DNA of 64,000 bases, taken from Ischnura elegans. Its lineage: Eukaryota; Arthropoda; Insecta; Odonata; Coenagrionidae. Both the position numbers and the translations under genes were made by a program. Positions within the stretch are counted from its first letter, which is position 1; every line of letters starts with the position of its first letter. The notes beneath the pieces are model-generated. The model was given only the letters and a program-made list of their open reading frames with translations, was not told where the DNA came from and searched no databases. Where the stretch lies: positions 40,219,644 to 40,283,643 of the forward strand of contig NC_060251.1 of NCBI RefSeq assembly GCF_921293095.1, written 5' to 3'. Shown here in pieces: positions 13,501 through 23,905 of the stretch.

Positions 13501-13932
13501 CAAGGCAAGAAAAAACTGTGCCTTGAAGCAAAGTCAGCGCATATTAACAAATTTCAATGCATTTCTATCAGTTAGTGCAATATTGTATTAAAATTTGTTT
13601 GCATTCCATGTACTGAATATAATTTTTGAAGAAACAATAAGTCAAAACACAGTAGAACAAAACTAGCTCATGATTTCATAAAATTCACTAAAAATACTAA
13701 ATTATTACATTTGAAACTGATGATAACAAATACATTTGAATATAAAACATTCAGGTTTCGCTAACATAATGAGAAAAATATAAAATATGATAAAAACATA
13801 CAAAAGGACTGAGATAAGAGCACGGTGGAATTCATCCACTAATGATGACGATGTAAAATTATTATCATAACATGAAATGAGGATATAAAAATAATGGATA
13901 AATGCCAAAGAAATTGAGCTGTATCTTTAAAA
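10507..13932. other. spacer with possible LINE remnant; no host gene seen
   Basis: Between about 10507 and 10780 the minus strand reads a broken, GEEN-rich frame that loosely resembles the endonuclease part of a LINE; this is weak. Near 12673 there is a CAGTAGAGCTTTGATTAT end like those of pogo-type elements. The remainder is AT-rich with no exon or RNA that I can support. The part next to 13932 is probably 3' UTR of the claudin-like gene B. Confidence 0.35.
12749..12875. repeat. short inverted-repeat element (tentative)
   Basis: CAGGGCCATAG at the left and CTATGGCCTTG at the right are imperfect inverted repeats bounding 127 bp. No clear target duplication is present, so this may be a decayed MITE or chance. 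Confidence 0.3.
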
Positions 13933-16900
13933 TTATGTCCTTTGGTGATGCTGCTCCATGTGGTAAGCTGCCTGGGTAGCTAACGCATCTAACCTGCGTC
14001 TTTTGAACCTCCGCGCTTCCACCAAAAACAGGAATCCAGCAGTGTATAGAAACAATACCCCAAACACAGCGAAAGCGTAGGACCACGACATGTTGTTGTG
14101 CTCCCAATTAGGCATCCAATCCCTTCCGTCACCTCGAGCACCAAAGGTCACCACTGCTATAGTACCTGACACAGCTGAAAATGCGTTAAAAGAATATGTA
14201 GTTTATTATTGACAATGACACAGTTATGAATAAAATGTACATACAAGGGCATACCCAGGATCAAAACTAGAGGGGGGCAAGCCGTGGCCATTCAAGTTGT
14301 GATGCAGAAAAGGTTACGAAACCAAAATTTCAAAAACAATATAACAGCGATTAATTGGTTTTTAAAATAATTTGCTCGCAAAAAATATACACTTATATGT
14401 ACAGTACACTCTGGATTATCCTAATGGCTAATAATGGGGAGAGACGGCACGAATAATCGGAAAAAACACTGATAACCCAAACTTTCCCTTAAATATCTTG
14501 CAAATGTTCATAATTTACCTAAAACAAACGATATGCAGTCATTCTGTTATTTTAGTGTGCTTCCTGGAATCAATGAGAGGTTTCTTCGCCAGTTCGCAAT
14601 CTTTTTAACGGAGCACGGTCGCACACTGCGAAGCTCGGGCAACAGCAACACGAGATTTCGAAAATACTAGTTTTTATTTTCGTTTAGTAACTTTTCATCC
14701 CATTTTTATTAATATTTAATTTTTTTTCTTTTTATTAAAGCTTATTTTTCTGAGATAAAAGATATTTGGATGTATGGTAACTCTAAAAAATTGAATGACC
14801 CGCTCCAGTGAATGCAGCTAGCGCGAGATCTCTTCCTTTTTTTGATGGGGATTCTAACGGAAATAATAAGCCTGGTGTAACCTTGATTTAATGCAGTAAT
14901 TCCGATGATTTTTTGTCCGATTTTATAAACCGGAATTACCCACATAGCAACGAACCTCTCAGAGACGTCTCACTATGGTCTCGAATGACTCGAATATCAC
15001 GTATGTCTCACAGATGTCTCGGAGATGTAATCGTGAGACGTTCAGGAATTAAAAAAAAAAAAACGTATTTAAACGCCATCAATGCCTTCCATATATATTT
15101 TTCGGTGCAAATCTGCAGTTTTGATTATTAAAATCACGACATTTAATATGGGTTTCTTATTTTCAAAAGGTGATCCATCACAAAATTTGTCGCTAAAAAT
15201 GATCGAGAAAAGTAGGCCATAACTGTATAATTTAAATTTAATTATTTTTTTGCCTAAATTTAAAGCATACCATAGTACAAAGTCTAATGCTGCACTAACA
15301 TCACTTTTCTTGGATTTCAAGGAAATTTGTTCAAAAAATTTCAATTTGAAATAAATTTATTTTTCTTCCAGGGGGAGGCAGCTGCCCCCTACTGGGTACA
15401 CCCATGTATGTACTTTTAGTTTCATTTTACATATGAAAATGTTAGGGACACGAAAAAGGAATAATATACATTCTCTCCATTAACGCATTTTTTGCAGGAT
15501 ATGGGTTCTCCTAAAATAGGGTTCAATCTAGCATATTTCTTGAAATAGGACTGAAAGTTGAAGAATTTTGGCCTCAGCCAAGAAAGTTTCTGGGATATAC
15601 AGAGAATAGAAAACATTGGGAGGCTTAACAACATAACATAATTGCCAAGGTCCCCATGTTGGAACACACACACCAGGACAACTGAAGTGGTCATCAACAC
15701 TTCATGTGCTAGAACTTAATATGCTTTCCTTGTTTGCTGCTAAAAAAAAACTCACTAGGTACTGATATATATCATGTCTGAGTACATTGAAAATTCAATG
15801 GCTTGCACGATGAGGATGACCTGTTTCATTCTCTTTAATATCAACAGCTTGTGGTGCTTCGTTGACAAAGATTTCATGGACATAAAGTGGCATGCAACAC
15901 TTCATAAAATAAACTTGACAGAATTGAGTACTTAATATCATTACAATAACTAAAAAATAAATTTCAGTATTTATATTACAGCTATTTAATAAGGAAGTCA
16001 TTTTATTGACATTGGTACTGCCATGTGAGAAAAATATTCAAATTTCCTGATAAATTGAAGAAAGGAAAGAAATACTTGTGAGGTAAAATCACTTTAAAAA
16101 TGTTATTAAATCGTATTTTCAAATATGTACCTTTAATAAAAATGAACTAGAAGTTTGTAAAAAAAAATGAGCAATAAGAAGCATCCTCACTTGAAATAAA
16201 ACTGGAAGGATGTATGTTTTGATGTTTAAGCTTTTCTTAAGAAAGCGTTGTGAGTATTAAAATACATAGAATTAATCATAGTTGATTGGGGGTACTTTCA
16301 CATGTTCAGTAAAGACTATTTCAAATGAAATGGCCTTCTTCTAGTGAGTTTTACGCACACATTGTTCCTTTAAGAAACTCGCTTACAGGTGGGAATCATC
16401 CATAGCTGTGAAATTCAGTCAGCTTCCTTTTTCCAATGGGTGCGGTCTATGTTGGACCCAATATTAACTGCGCTCATTTTGGAAGTGTTTAGAAGTAAAA
16501 AATGTTGAACTCTTACAACAGTAAAATTTAAAATGTCTGACAAAAATTTGTTAATAATGGTTCCTGCTCAAGTTAGTACATATTTATCAAAAAAGCTATG
16601 GTTCCTGTACACATTTTTTTACCAATGCATCCAAACTCTGTCCATACCAAGTGCAGGTAAAATAGCAACACTTTGAGGCATAATTTTCAAGACAATTATT
16701 AAGGGAGTACTTACACAGCAAGTTCATTGATACAGTGTTGATATCATAACAATGCATTGAATATATTGCTGCATGATTTAACCTCTAATACTTTCCCATA
16801 TTCTTTTGTATATTCTTGAGTATAGTTCTTGCGATGAAAAAATACTGCCCTGATGATTTAACCTACACAAAAACTGAAGACTCCTCCCCTCTTAAAATTT

Positions 16901-19157
16901 GTATGAGTACTTCTCTAGATTGTTACTCACAAGGGGAGGCTATGAATGTTGACTCCGCAATTGGAATGCCATATTTTTTTGTTTGGTGCAGGAGGCAAAT
17001 ATATAGACTCGGTAATTAATTAATTTTGTCATCCAACTTGTCTGTTTTATTGAAATTATTTTTATTTTAAATGTAAAATCAGCCTACCCTATTTAATTGC
17101 CCACACAATTGCCATACTAGGAAAATTGAGCCGGTTGAGAAAAATACTGCAAATGAGTCAATAATACATAAGAAAATGTAGAAGAAAAATCATTTGCAAT
17201 GGGTGTGATTACCTGAGAGAAAAAAAGTCTTCGCCATTGTGCCTCAAACAAGTGTCTTTGGATGTGGTGTTCTATACGCTAACCACTACACTTATTTCTG
17301 AGTAATGATACAGTTGGGACAATGAAAATTAATTGGCTGATTTAAAAAAATAATTAAAATGAAACAAGGACTAGTTGTACCACGCAGGTATCAAATTACG
17401 TTTCCTATTTGCCTCTGGCACCAAACAAAAAATACTGTATTCAAATTGCTGAGTTAACATAAGTAGCCTCCCCCTGTCAGAGCATGTTTTAAGGAATTTT
17501 CACAGGGAACACAAACAGCTTGAACCTTCTCCATCAATAGCCATTGTAACTGCATGCATGACTGTATACTGAATTGGGTTTGGGAATAACTGCGACCTGA
17601 GTAGTCAGGACTAGGGGTTTAACAATTCCTGACTTCAGCTTAACATGAGCAGAGTTTCTTTTTGCATTTTCTAGCGGCACCAAGTAGTGTCACTCAAGAG
17701 ACAAAATCTTGGCACTAGGCAAGATTCGCATCATCTACTTAATATGATATTTTATGCTCTATTACAACTGGTAGCTTGCACCACTCTTCAATCATTTTTT
17801 TAACTTATTTAAATTTATCAAATTACTTTATTTTGGAAACATCCCAGATCCCTATCTACTGCCATGATAAGTCAAAAACGAATTATCGGACGTGAATCCA
17901 TGCCCAATCTGCAGTAAATATTTCTATTAAATACCCACAGAAACTAACTAATTGTAACATAAAGATTGAATCACATTAATGAAACCACATACCTGCTGCT
18001 AGAAGGGTAGAGCTGATCATGAGAAGCAACAACACAAATTTTTCATGCTCTCGGCTACAGCACATAAACAGAGCAATCATGAATAGTCCCACCAAAAGTA
18101 TGGTGAAAGTTAAGGTGAAGAAGAACTGTGTAGCCACAAAGAAACCTATGGATTGACAGAGAAAATACGGTTTTGTTAGATGAGAACACAAGCTAACAGA
18201 ATTACTACCATCAACAAGATCATTTATTCTGTTCCTTACTCGGCATTAACATATCGTGGATAATGTAGTACTCTTCTTCAAATATCCACATACAGCCACT
18301 AAATTTTGTGTCATACCAATGCCGAGGATCTTCAAAATTGTTCAAGCAAACCTCCCACAGGCCTAGAAAAAGAATTATTACTGATAAATATGGTACATAA
18401 GGCGATAAAATTCAACGAATCACGCCAGTTAAGTCGATAATACAAATTGTGCGGTCAAAATCGGGTTAAAAACATGATCCGTAGGTGAGTATGTTTGTAA
18501 AAAGCTACCAAAAAATACGAAAGGGGGATTTACTGGAACCTGACATTTAAAAGTATCTAGTAAAATACTTATTTAAACAATAGATGTTAATTAAATCAAT
18601 GAACACAAATTTTCCTTTAGTTTGACTTATGAACACTCCCAGGCATTTGTGTATACTGACAAATAATGACTTTTATTTTTCCTGAAATTACATATCTATG
18701 GGTAACAACCAGTTTTTATGTGGAATTATCATTCAAAAAAATTAATAATTCATTTCAAAACTAGCCATGTTTATCTCATGAAGAAGCAAAAATAGCACTA
18801 CTGTCATATTTTGCCAATCCAAAATTCTACTGTGTTCAATTTTCGTGCATCAATTTAGTGCCTGGTTAACTTATGCCATTACAATAAGGGCATCGTCATA
18901 AAATGTGAGCTTTCCCTGTGCAAAAATTGCAAGCATCAAGTGATATCACCGAAAGTATGTTAACTTCCAAATTCAAAACTGAATTCGGCCACGCCTATAA
19001 ACATACATCATCACTCACCCAATCTTATAAATTTTGGATTCTCCAATTTCCCATCGGTTTCCAGCCAATATGGTGTCACAAATGCTATAAAAACAAATAA
19101 AAAGCCCAGTATAGAAAAACTGAGGGCGTATAAACCATTTCGTGTTTTGTATCCCAT
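13933..19157 (-). CDS. claudin-like four-pass membrane protein B (4 exons)
   Basis: Minus-strand exons are 19157..19019, 18362..18240, 18145..17993 and 14165..13933. All have GT-AG borders and all introns are phase 1. Together they give 648 nt and 215 aa. The first exon encodes a hydrophobic segment (about residues 9-28). The loop carries W31, GLW at 47-49, C52 and C70, the same signature and spacing as the gene at 3968..7751. Membrane segments 2-4 follow, and then an Arg/His-rich tail ending HHQRT. The second and third introns fall at the same codons as both introns of the paralogue. The first intron (between LG and LW of GLW) is absent there. The last intron (~3.8 kb) contains a family A element and a decayed tRNA-related repeat. 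This is likely a tandem duplicate of gene A; its specific junctional or other role is unknown. Confidence 0.85.
14244..15406. mobile_element. family A element, copy 2, enlarged
   Basis: Left end CAAGGGCATACCCAGG followed by ATCAAAACTAG; right end GGCAGCTGCCCCCTACTGGGTACACCCATG, split here as the family's right-hand motif. Flanks ATGTACAT and ATGTACTT are similar but not a clean duplication. The copy is ~1.16 kb against ~0.3 kb for its relatives. From ~14404 it contains extra sequence starting like a pogo-type end (CAGTACACTCTGGATTATCC), so a second element probably inserted. It is intronic to the claudin-like gene B. Confidence 0.6.
15407..17992. other. intron sequence of claudin-like gene B
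   Basis: Intron 3 sequence with no exon that I can support on either strand. On the minus strand at about 17210..17290 there is a tRNA box-A-like stretch (TAGTGGTTAGCG), probably a decayed SINE. Confidence 0.4.
17210..17290 (-). repeat. decayed tRNA-derived SINE head (tentative)
   Basis: The minus strand contains TAGTGGTTAGCG, which fits the tRNA internal promoter box A. It is followed at roughly the expected distance by a degraded box B (TTGTTTGAGGC). The cloverleaf cannot be completed and no tail is visible. Confidence 0.35.
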
Positions 19158-19857
19158 TTTTCTATCAACAACCAAGCGATTTGAGATGAGTTTCGCTTCA
19201 GCGTCTTCACTTGTTGCTTATTTATGTTTCAAATGTCTGCTGTTAGATGCCGCGGCCGGAGCACAGTGGAAAATTTGAAACAAAAGCCGCGTATTTTAAA
19301 TTGAAAATCAGTAGCATGATCCTTGTATACGGTCCGCATATAAGGAATATGATTATTTGTATGACCAAGGTTCATAATTTCGGGTAGAACTCAAGTAATT
19401 TCATTATTATAGGCATGTATCGCATACGTTTAGCAATATAGATCCGCATAAAAATAAGAAAATTACTACGAAAGTGTAATGAGATTGAATTTATGAGTTT
19501 GTCTATCCAAGAAGGGAATCTCACACCATCAGAAACAGAGAGACATTTTTAATCAAATCTTAGACTCTTAACTAGAGTTTAATTCACATAAGTTTTGCCT
19601 CTGCGTGGACCCAAACTCACCCTTTATCAAGCTCACCCTAAATTAAGCTAAGAAGATTAACTTACCCTTCTGTTCACCTCAAGTGTTGTGTGTTTTTGAT
19701 TTATGCGATTTATGCAACATTTTAATCATATTCAATATATAAAGCAAAGGAGTCGGAGGTGAGTTTTATCGTACTCCTATGGTTGAGTTAGGATTTTGTG
19801 TAATATTTTAAGAACGTTCTAATTGGTACCTCAAACTGACCCCTTACCCCTTGGAAT
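19158..19857. other. 5' flank of claudin-like gene B
   Basis: Upstream of the minus-strand start at 19157. No exon of the plus-strand kinase gene could be found here, and no clear core promoter motif stands out. Confidence 0.4.
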
Positions 19858-20236
19858 TAACTTACTTCGGTAAGACGTTAAGCCTGTCATTCTTCACTCT
19901 ATTCATGAGCCTTCCTCCCCCTCTTCATCCAACATCCAATCCTCTATCACGGCTTTCAGCATAACCTCTCCTCTAAGAACGTACTCCAACCCCACCCTCT
20001 GCCTCCCAATTTCATTGAGAAATTTCCTTACTCAGCCATGCCTGTATAATTTCCTTTTTTCTTTCACTGTCCACATTTATTTCCTGATATACCTCAACAC
20101 TTGAGCTTCCCATCTTCCTTACATTTTTCCCCCTCAGGGTCCACAATTCAAATCCATAGAGCAGCTGTATATCACATTCTTTTCTTAACCCGGGAAAGGG
20201 TGCACGGGTGTAAATCACCCTTTGGTTCTTCTTCAT
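19858..20236 (-). pseudogene. non-LTR retrotransposon reverse transcriptase C-terminal remnant
   Basis: Minus-strand reading at 20236..20012 contains LLYGFELWTL, the usual position of the YGSETWTL-type motif near the end of LINE reverse transcriptases. After a frameshift the reading continues as LRGEVMLKAVIEDWMLDE and GGRLMNRVKNDR, which resembles the C-terminal tail of the same class. Frameshifts and missing upstream RT motifs mark it as a dead 5'-truncated fragment. Confidence 0.6.
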
Positions 20237-20450
20237 TTAATAAGAATAATTATCAGAATAAATTTAATTTGGTGAACCTATTTAAAAAAGAACACAGCAT
20301 AATTATATCATTCTAAGGAAAGAGTGAAAAAAAAATATTTTTTTGGGTGTCGATGACACCCCATGTGCCTTCTAACGGTACATTTTGCTGCGCTCTCTCT
20401 CCTGGGTTAACTCTTTCATTCAAAAAATATCCTATCAGCTCTTTTCTATT

Positions 20451-20463
20451 CATAAATACCCTA
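20451..20463 (+). repeat. left target-site duplication of the Penelope-like element
   Basis: CATAAATACCCTA is repeated exactly at 23354..23366. Allowing one mismatch the match extends to 19 bp (20451..20469 against 23354..23372). PLE insertions are known to generate duplications of variable length. Confidence 0.75.
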
Positions 20464-20495
20464 ATTCTTCGTTAAAACTTTCGCGGGTGCTCGTC

Positions 20496-20989
20496 ATGTT
20501 GAATTAAAACTTTTGGGCTATGTCGCCGCGTCAGATTTTGGGTGGCCCCAACGTTTCCCGACCGATGCTGGTCGCTTTCTCAAGGGAATCTGAAGAGGTG
20601 GGATTTAAAATTGGTATATATAGGTATACGTGTCAGGTGGTGGGGGGAGGGGAGTGAGAGGTTGGAGGAGTAGGTTGTCGATTGTTTTTGCCGATTACGG
20701 GTTGCCAAGTACGGCTGATTTTAAGGCCAGTGTCTCTGTTAAAGTTGTTTTTCTCCTCTTTAGATATTTCTATTGCTTCTCTTACGAGTCTCTGTTTAAA
20801 GCCTTTCACTCTCGCCACAATTTTTGCTTCCTTAAGGTCGATTGTGTGGCCCAGCGCTGCGTGTTCGGCTACTGCGGACTTCGTTGACTGCCCCAGTCGA
20901 ATTGCTCTCTCGTGCTCCTCTAGACGTGTTTTAACCGATCTGCCAGTTTCGCCGATGTAGTTCTTCCCACAGGTCTGGCAAGGAATTCG
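20496..20989 (-). repeat. inverted arm of the Penelope-like element
   Basis: Reverse complement of 22863..23356, including the C-terminal GIY-YIG coding region and the 3' UTR. I found a single mismatch, in the CGGTCGGGAAAC stretch (C here, A in the forward copy). The junction to the forward copy is at about 20989/20990. Confidence 0.9.
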
Positions 20990-20990
20990 C

Positions 20991-23219
20991 TCTCAACGCA
21001 CACCCCGGATTCTTCACAACGCCAGTAAACAATTACTACGAGCAGCTATTCAAGAGACCCGCCGTGAACTGGACCACGTCGGCAAGGAACTTTTCAACAT
21101 TCACATCATTCTCGCCAATGCCATGAAGAAGGAAGATTTCGAGAGGCTCGACAGGATGACAGCATCACACATGATCGCGGTAGCAGAGACTACGACGGAG
21201 AAGCAGAAGAGGAAATTTACAAGATTGGAAATTTCGCAGAAACCCTACAATCCACAATGCGAGGCAAAGGTCATCGTCAACCTCTCAAAACTTCCCCTGG
21301 ACCCTGCCGCCCAGTCGATCCTTCAAAAAGGATTCAATTACGCGCTGACGCCGAAGAAAATTCCAGTAGAAGAAATCATCAGTGGAGTAGAGAGCGCCAT
21401 TGGCCACTTGCCCCCCAGCGAGGCTGAAATAGTTCGACAGGACGCCTGCCGAATCCTCAGAATGAAAAGCAAAAACCAGAAGCATAACACCACCATGGCG
21501 GAGAGAGAAGCCCTTAGAAAATTGAAAGAAAATGAGAGCATCGTGATTTTACCAGCCGACAAAGGCAACGCGACGGTCGTCCTGGAGAAAGAAGACTACG
21601 ACAAGAAGATGGAAGATTTACTCGCGGAAGGACCTTATCAAAAGATCGACAGAGACCCAACCGCCCGATACAAGAGGATAGTGACAGAAATAATCAAGAC
21701 GTATATACCAGATCCCGCCGATAGAAGAAGACTCAACCCACAGGATCCGAAAACTCCGTGTATCTACGGCCTGCCGAAAATTCATAAGGAAGGAGTGCCC
21801 CTTAGACCCATAGTCAGCGCCATTGACTCACCAGCATATAAACTAGCGAAATATCTGGCACCGATCTTACAGCCCGCAGTAGAAGACGCTAAATCTTTCG
21901 TGAAAAACTCACAACATTTTCTTCAGATCATTAGTGGCGTCAAGGTCAAAGAAGAAGACATCCTAGTCAGCTTTGACGTAACATCGCTCTTCACAAATAT
22001 TCCTTGTGACGAGGCGGTAAATATCATAAAAGACAGGTTCGGAGAAAACATCGCCAAGATGACAGAGATTTGCCTCAAGAGCACTTTCTTCCGGTGGAGG
22101 AATAATTTTTATCAACAGACGTCTGGAGCAGCGATGGGTTCCCCTCTCTCCCCAGCAATTGCAAATATATTCATGGAGCACATAGAAGATACAGCCATTC
22201 AGAACGCCCCCTACAAGCCGAAGATTTGGGTGAGATATATCGACGACACTTTTATCATTTGGACGCACGGCAAAGAAAAGCTTCAGGAATTTTTTACTTA
22301 TTTGAACGGGATCAACAGCAACATAAAGTTTACAATGGAGGTGGAGGAAGGCGGAAAACTTCCATTCTTAGATGTCCTCGTGGAAAAGAAGAAGGACGGA
22401 ACATTGGGGCATGCAGTGTATCGAAAACCTACAGCAACAAATCGGTACCTGCACGCCTTATCTCACCATCATCCAGCGCAAATAAATGGAGTGGTCAACA
22501 CGTTAATTCACCGCTCCTACAAAATAAGCGACCAGAGCAACTTTGCCGAAGAGAGGAAGAAGCTAGAGGCCATTCTACGGGCAAATGGATTCGACGACAG
22601 AGTTATCTCTCGAACATTTAATAAAGTTATCAGAAAGAACAACGAGATCAAAATCAACACCGCAGAAGCAGCGAACTCCTCTGTTAATGACCTCAGCGAC
22701 CAGAAGAAAGCCTTCCTGCCATACATTAAGGGGACGACTGACAGAATAGGAAATATCCTACGCAAATTCCAGATAAGGACAATATTCTCGCCTCACGTAC
22801 AGATAAAGCATCTATTGAAAACCGTCAAGGATAGAACTCCATTACAAGTCGAAGGGGTATACCGAATTCCTTGCCAGACCTGTGGGAAGAACTACATCGG
22901 CGAAACTGGCAGATCGGTTAAAACACGTCTAGAGGAGCACGAGAGAGCAATTCGACTGGGGCAGTCAACGAAGTCCGCAGTAGCCGAACACGCAGCGCTG
23001 GGCCACACAATCGACCTTAAGGAAGCAAAAATTGTGGCGAGAGTGAAAGGCTTTAAACAGAGACTCGTAAGAGAAGCAATAGAAATATCTAAAGAGGAGA
23101 AAAACAACTTTAACAGAGACACTGGCCTTAAAATCAGCCGTACTTGGCAACCCGTAATCGGCAAAAACAATCGACAACCTACTCCTCCAACCTCTCACTC
23201 CCCTCCCCCCACCACCTGA
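20991..23219 (+). CDS. Penelope-like reverse transcriptase with GIY-YIG endonuclease (5'-truncated)
   Basis: An uninterrupted frame of 742 codons runs from the inverted-copy junction to TGA at 23217..23219. The first internal ATG is at 21123, which gives 698 aa; residue numbers below count from it. The reverse transcriptase spans about 140-400: LPADKGNATVVL (~143), IYGLPKIHKEG (~214), SFDVTSLFTNIP with Asp ~285, AAMGSPLSPAIANIF (~336) and the catalytic YIDD (~372-375). After a linker, the GIY-YIG endonuclease runs from about 578 (GVYRIPCQTC) to 640. It has YIGETGR, the catalytic Arg region and the CxxC plus paired His pattern of Penelope/Poseidon-type elements. The tail is Pro/Ser-rich. It would nick the target and copy its own RNA. 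True N-terminal residues are missing because the forward copy is 5'-truncated. GC content is higher than the surroundings, as expected for a young insert. Confidence 0.92.
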   Translation, partial: SQRTPRILHNASKQLLRAAIQETRRELDHVGKELFNIHIILANAMKKEDFERLDRMTASHMIAVAETTTEKQKRKFTRLEISQKPYNPQCEAKVIVNLSKLPLDPAAQSILQKGFNYALTPKKIPVEEIISGVESAIGHLPPSEAEIVRQDACRILRMKSKNQKHNTTMAEREALRKLKENESIVILPADKGNATVVLEKEDYDKKMEDLLAEGPYQKIDRDPTARYKRIVTEIIKTYIPDPADRRRLNPQDPKTPCIYGLPKIHKEGVPLRPIVSAIDSPAYKLAKYLAPILQPAVEDAKSFVKNSQHFLQIISGVKVKEEDILVSFDVTSLFTNIPCDEAVNIIKDRFGENIAKMTEICLKSTFFRWRNNFYQQTSGAAMGSPLSPAIANIFMEHIEDTAIQNAPYKPKIWVRYIDDTFIIWTHGKEKLQEFFTYLNGINSNIKFTMEVEEGGKLPFLDVLVEKKKDGTLGHAVYRKPTATNRYLHALSHHHPAQINGVVNTLIHRSYKISDQSNFAEERKKLEAILRANGFDDRVISRTFNKVIRKNNEIKINTAEAANSSVNDLSDQKKAFLPYIKGTTDRIGNILRKFQIRTIFSPHVQIKHLLKTVKDRTPLQVEGVYRIPCQTCGKNYIGETGRSVKTRLEEHERAIRLGQSTKSAVAEHAALGHTIDLKEAKIVARVKGFKQRLVREAIEISKEEKNNFNRDTGLKISRTWQPVIGKNNRQPTPPTSHSPPPTT

Positions 23220-23356
23220 CACGTATACCTATATATACCAATTTTAAATCCCACCTCTTCAGATTCCCTTGAGAAAGCGACCAGCATCGGTAGGGAAACG
23301 TTGGGGCCACCCAAAATCTGACGCGGCGACATAGCCCAAAAGTTTTAATTCAACAT
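22863..23356 (+). repeat. forward arm matching the inverted copy
   Basis: Covers the last ~119 codons of the RT/GIY-YIG ORF and the 3' UTR, and is the inverse of 20496..20989. The UTR includes GAAAGCGACC, a short loop, GGTAGGGAAACGTTGGGG. This resembles the GAAAC-containing hairpin seen at PLE ends, where hammerhead ribozymes are known in the class, but the CUGANGA box is not intact here. Confidence 0.85.
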
Positions 23357-23366
23357 AAATACCCTA
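23354..23366 (+). repeat. right target-site duplication of the Penelope-like element
   Basis: CATAAATACCCTA, identical to 20451..20463. It marks the 3' boundary at 23353. Confidence 0.75.
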
Positions 23367-23372
23367 TTTCTT

Positions 23373-23905
23373 GGGTTATTCTCTTCCCAATGACATCAGT
23401 GCTGTGACTTTTTCCTCTAATAAATTGTTCAAATAGTTATAGTGTTCCAAACATTCAAGTCTGTCACCATCTACTTTTATGCTTATTTTTATTGCTGTGC
23501 TCTTGAAGATTAATAACAACATATGATTTTGGAATGCTTGTGATTTACGTTATCACACTTGTGAACTTTTCACGAAAACATCATTAGCTCTGAGCACGGA
23601 GACAGTGCACCTCTCTATGGAGACCTCTTGAAGGGAGAAAATCTCCTGTTGAATGACAACCTCATTCTTCCGTCACGTTTCAGCAGGACTTCCATGCCTT
23701 TTCTTAGCAAAGGGTTGTGATTCACTTTCACATAGGATTACTTTATGCAGCTTGCAGTTGTGGTCAATTTGCTGTAGTCACATTTTTTTAGACTTACCTA
23801 GTTATAAATATCCATTACTCTTCATCATGCTTATTTGAATGATTCGTTGCATTTGTATATGCACTGCATAATTCAACCCATCCTATTTGTTTTATTATTT
23901 TACAG
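23373..23905. other. sequence between Penelope-like element and kinase exon, probably intron
   Basis: AT-rich and ending in a polypyrimidine tract and TTTTACAG acceptor at 23905. No upstream kinase exon can be found in it. Confidence 0.5.

Larger units (their letters stand above)
20464..23353 (+). mobile_element. Penelope-like retroelement with inverted 3'-end copy at its head
   Basis: The 2.9-kb insertion consists of an inverted copy of the element's 3' end (20496..20989), then a 5'-truncated forward copy carrying the RT/GIY-YIG ORF and the 3' UTR. The two 3'-end copies have the same length (494 bp) and appear to differ at one position in the UTR, so the insertion is recent. The inverted copy extends ~30 bp further into the 3' end than the forward copy. 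A 13-bp target duplication brackets the whole. Inverted or tandem partial copies are typical of Penelope-type integration. It lies about 0.55 kb upstream of the first visible kinase exon. Confidence 0.9.

Noticed and set aside
20630..20960. Open frames on the plus strand matching frames at 22892..23222
   Set aside because: They are the antisense of the GIY-YIG coding region within the inverted Penelope copy, not genes.
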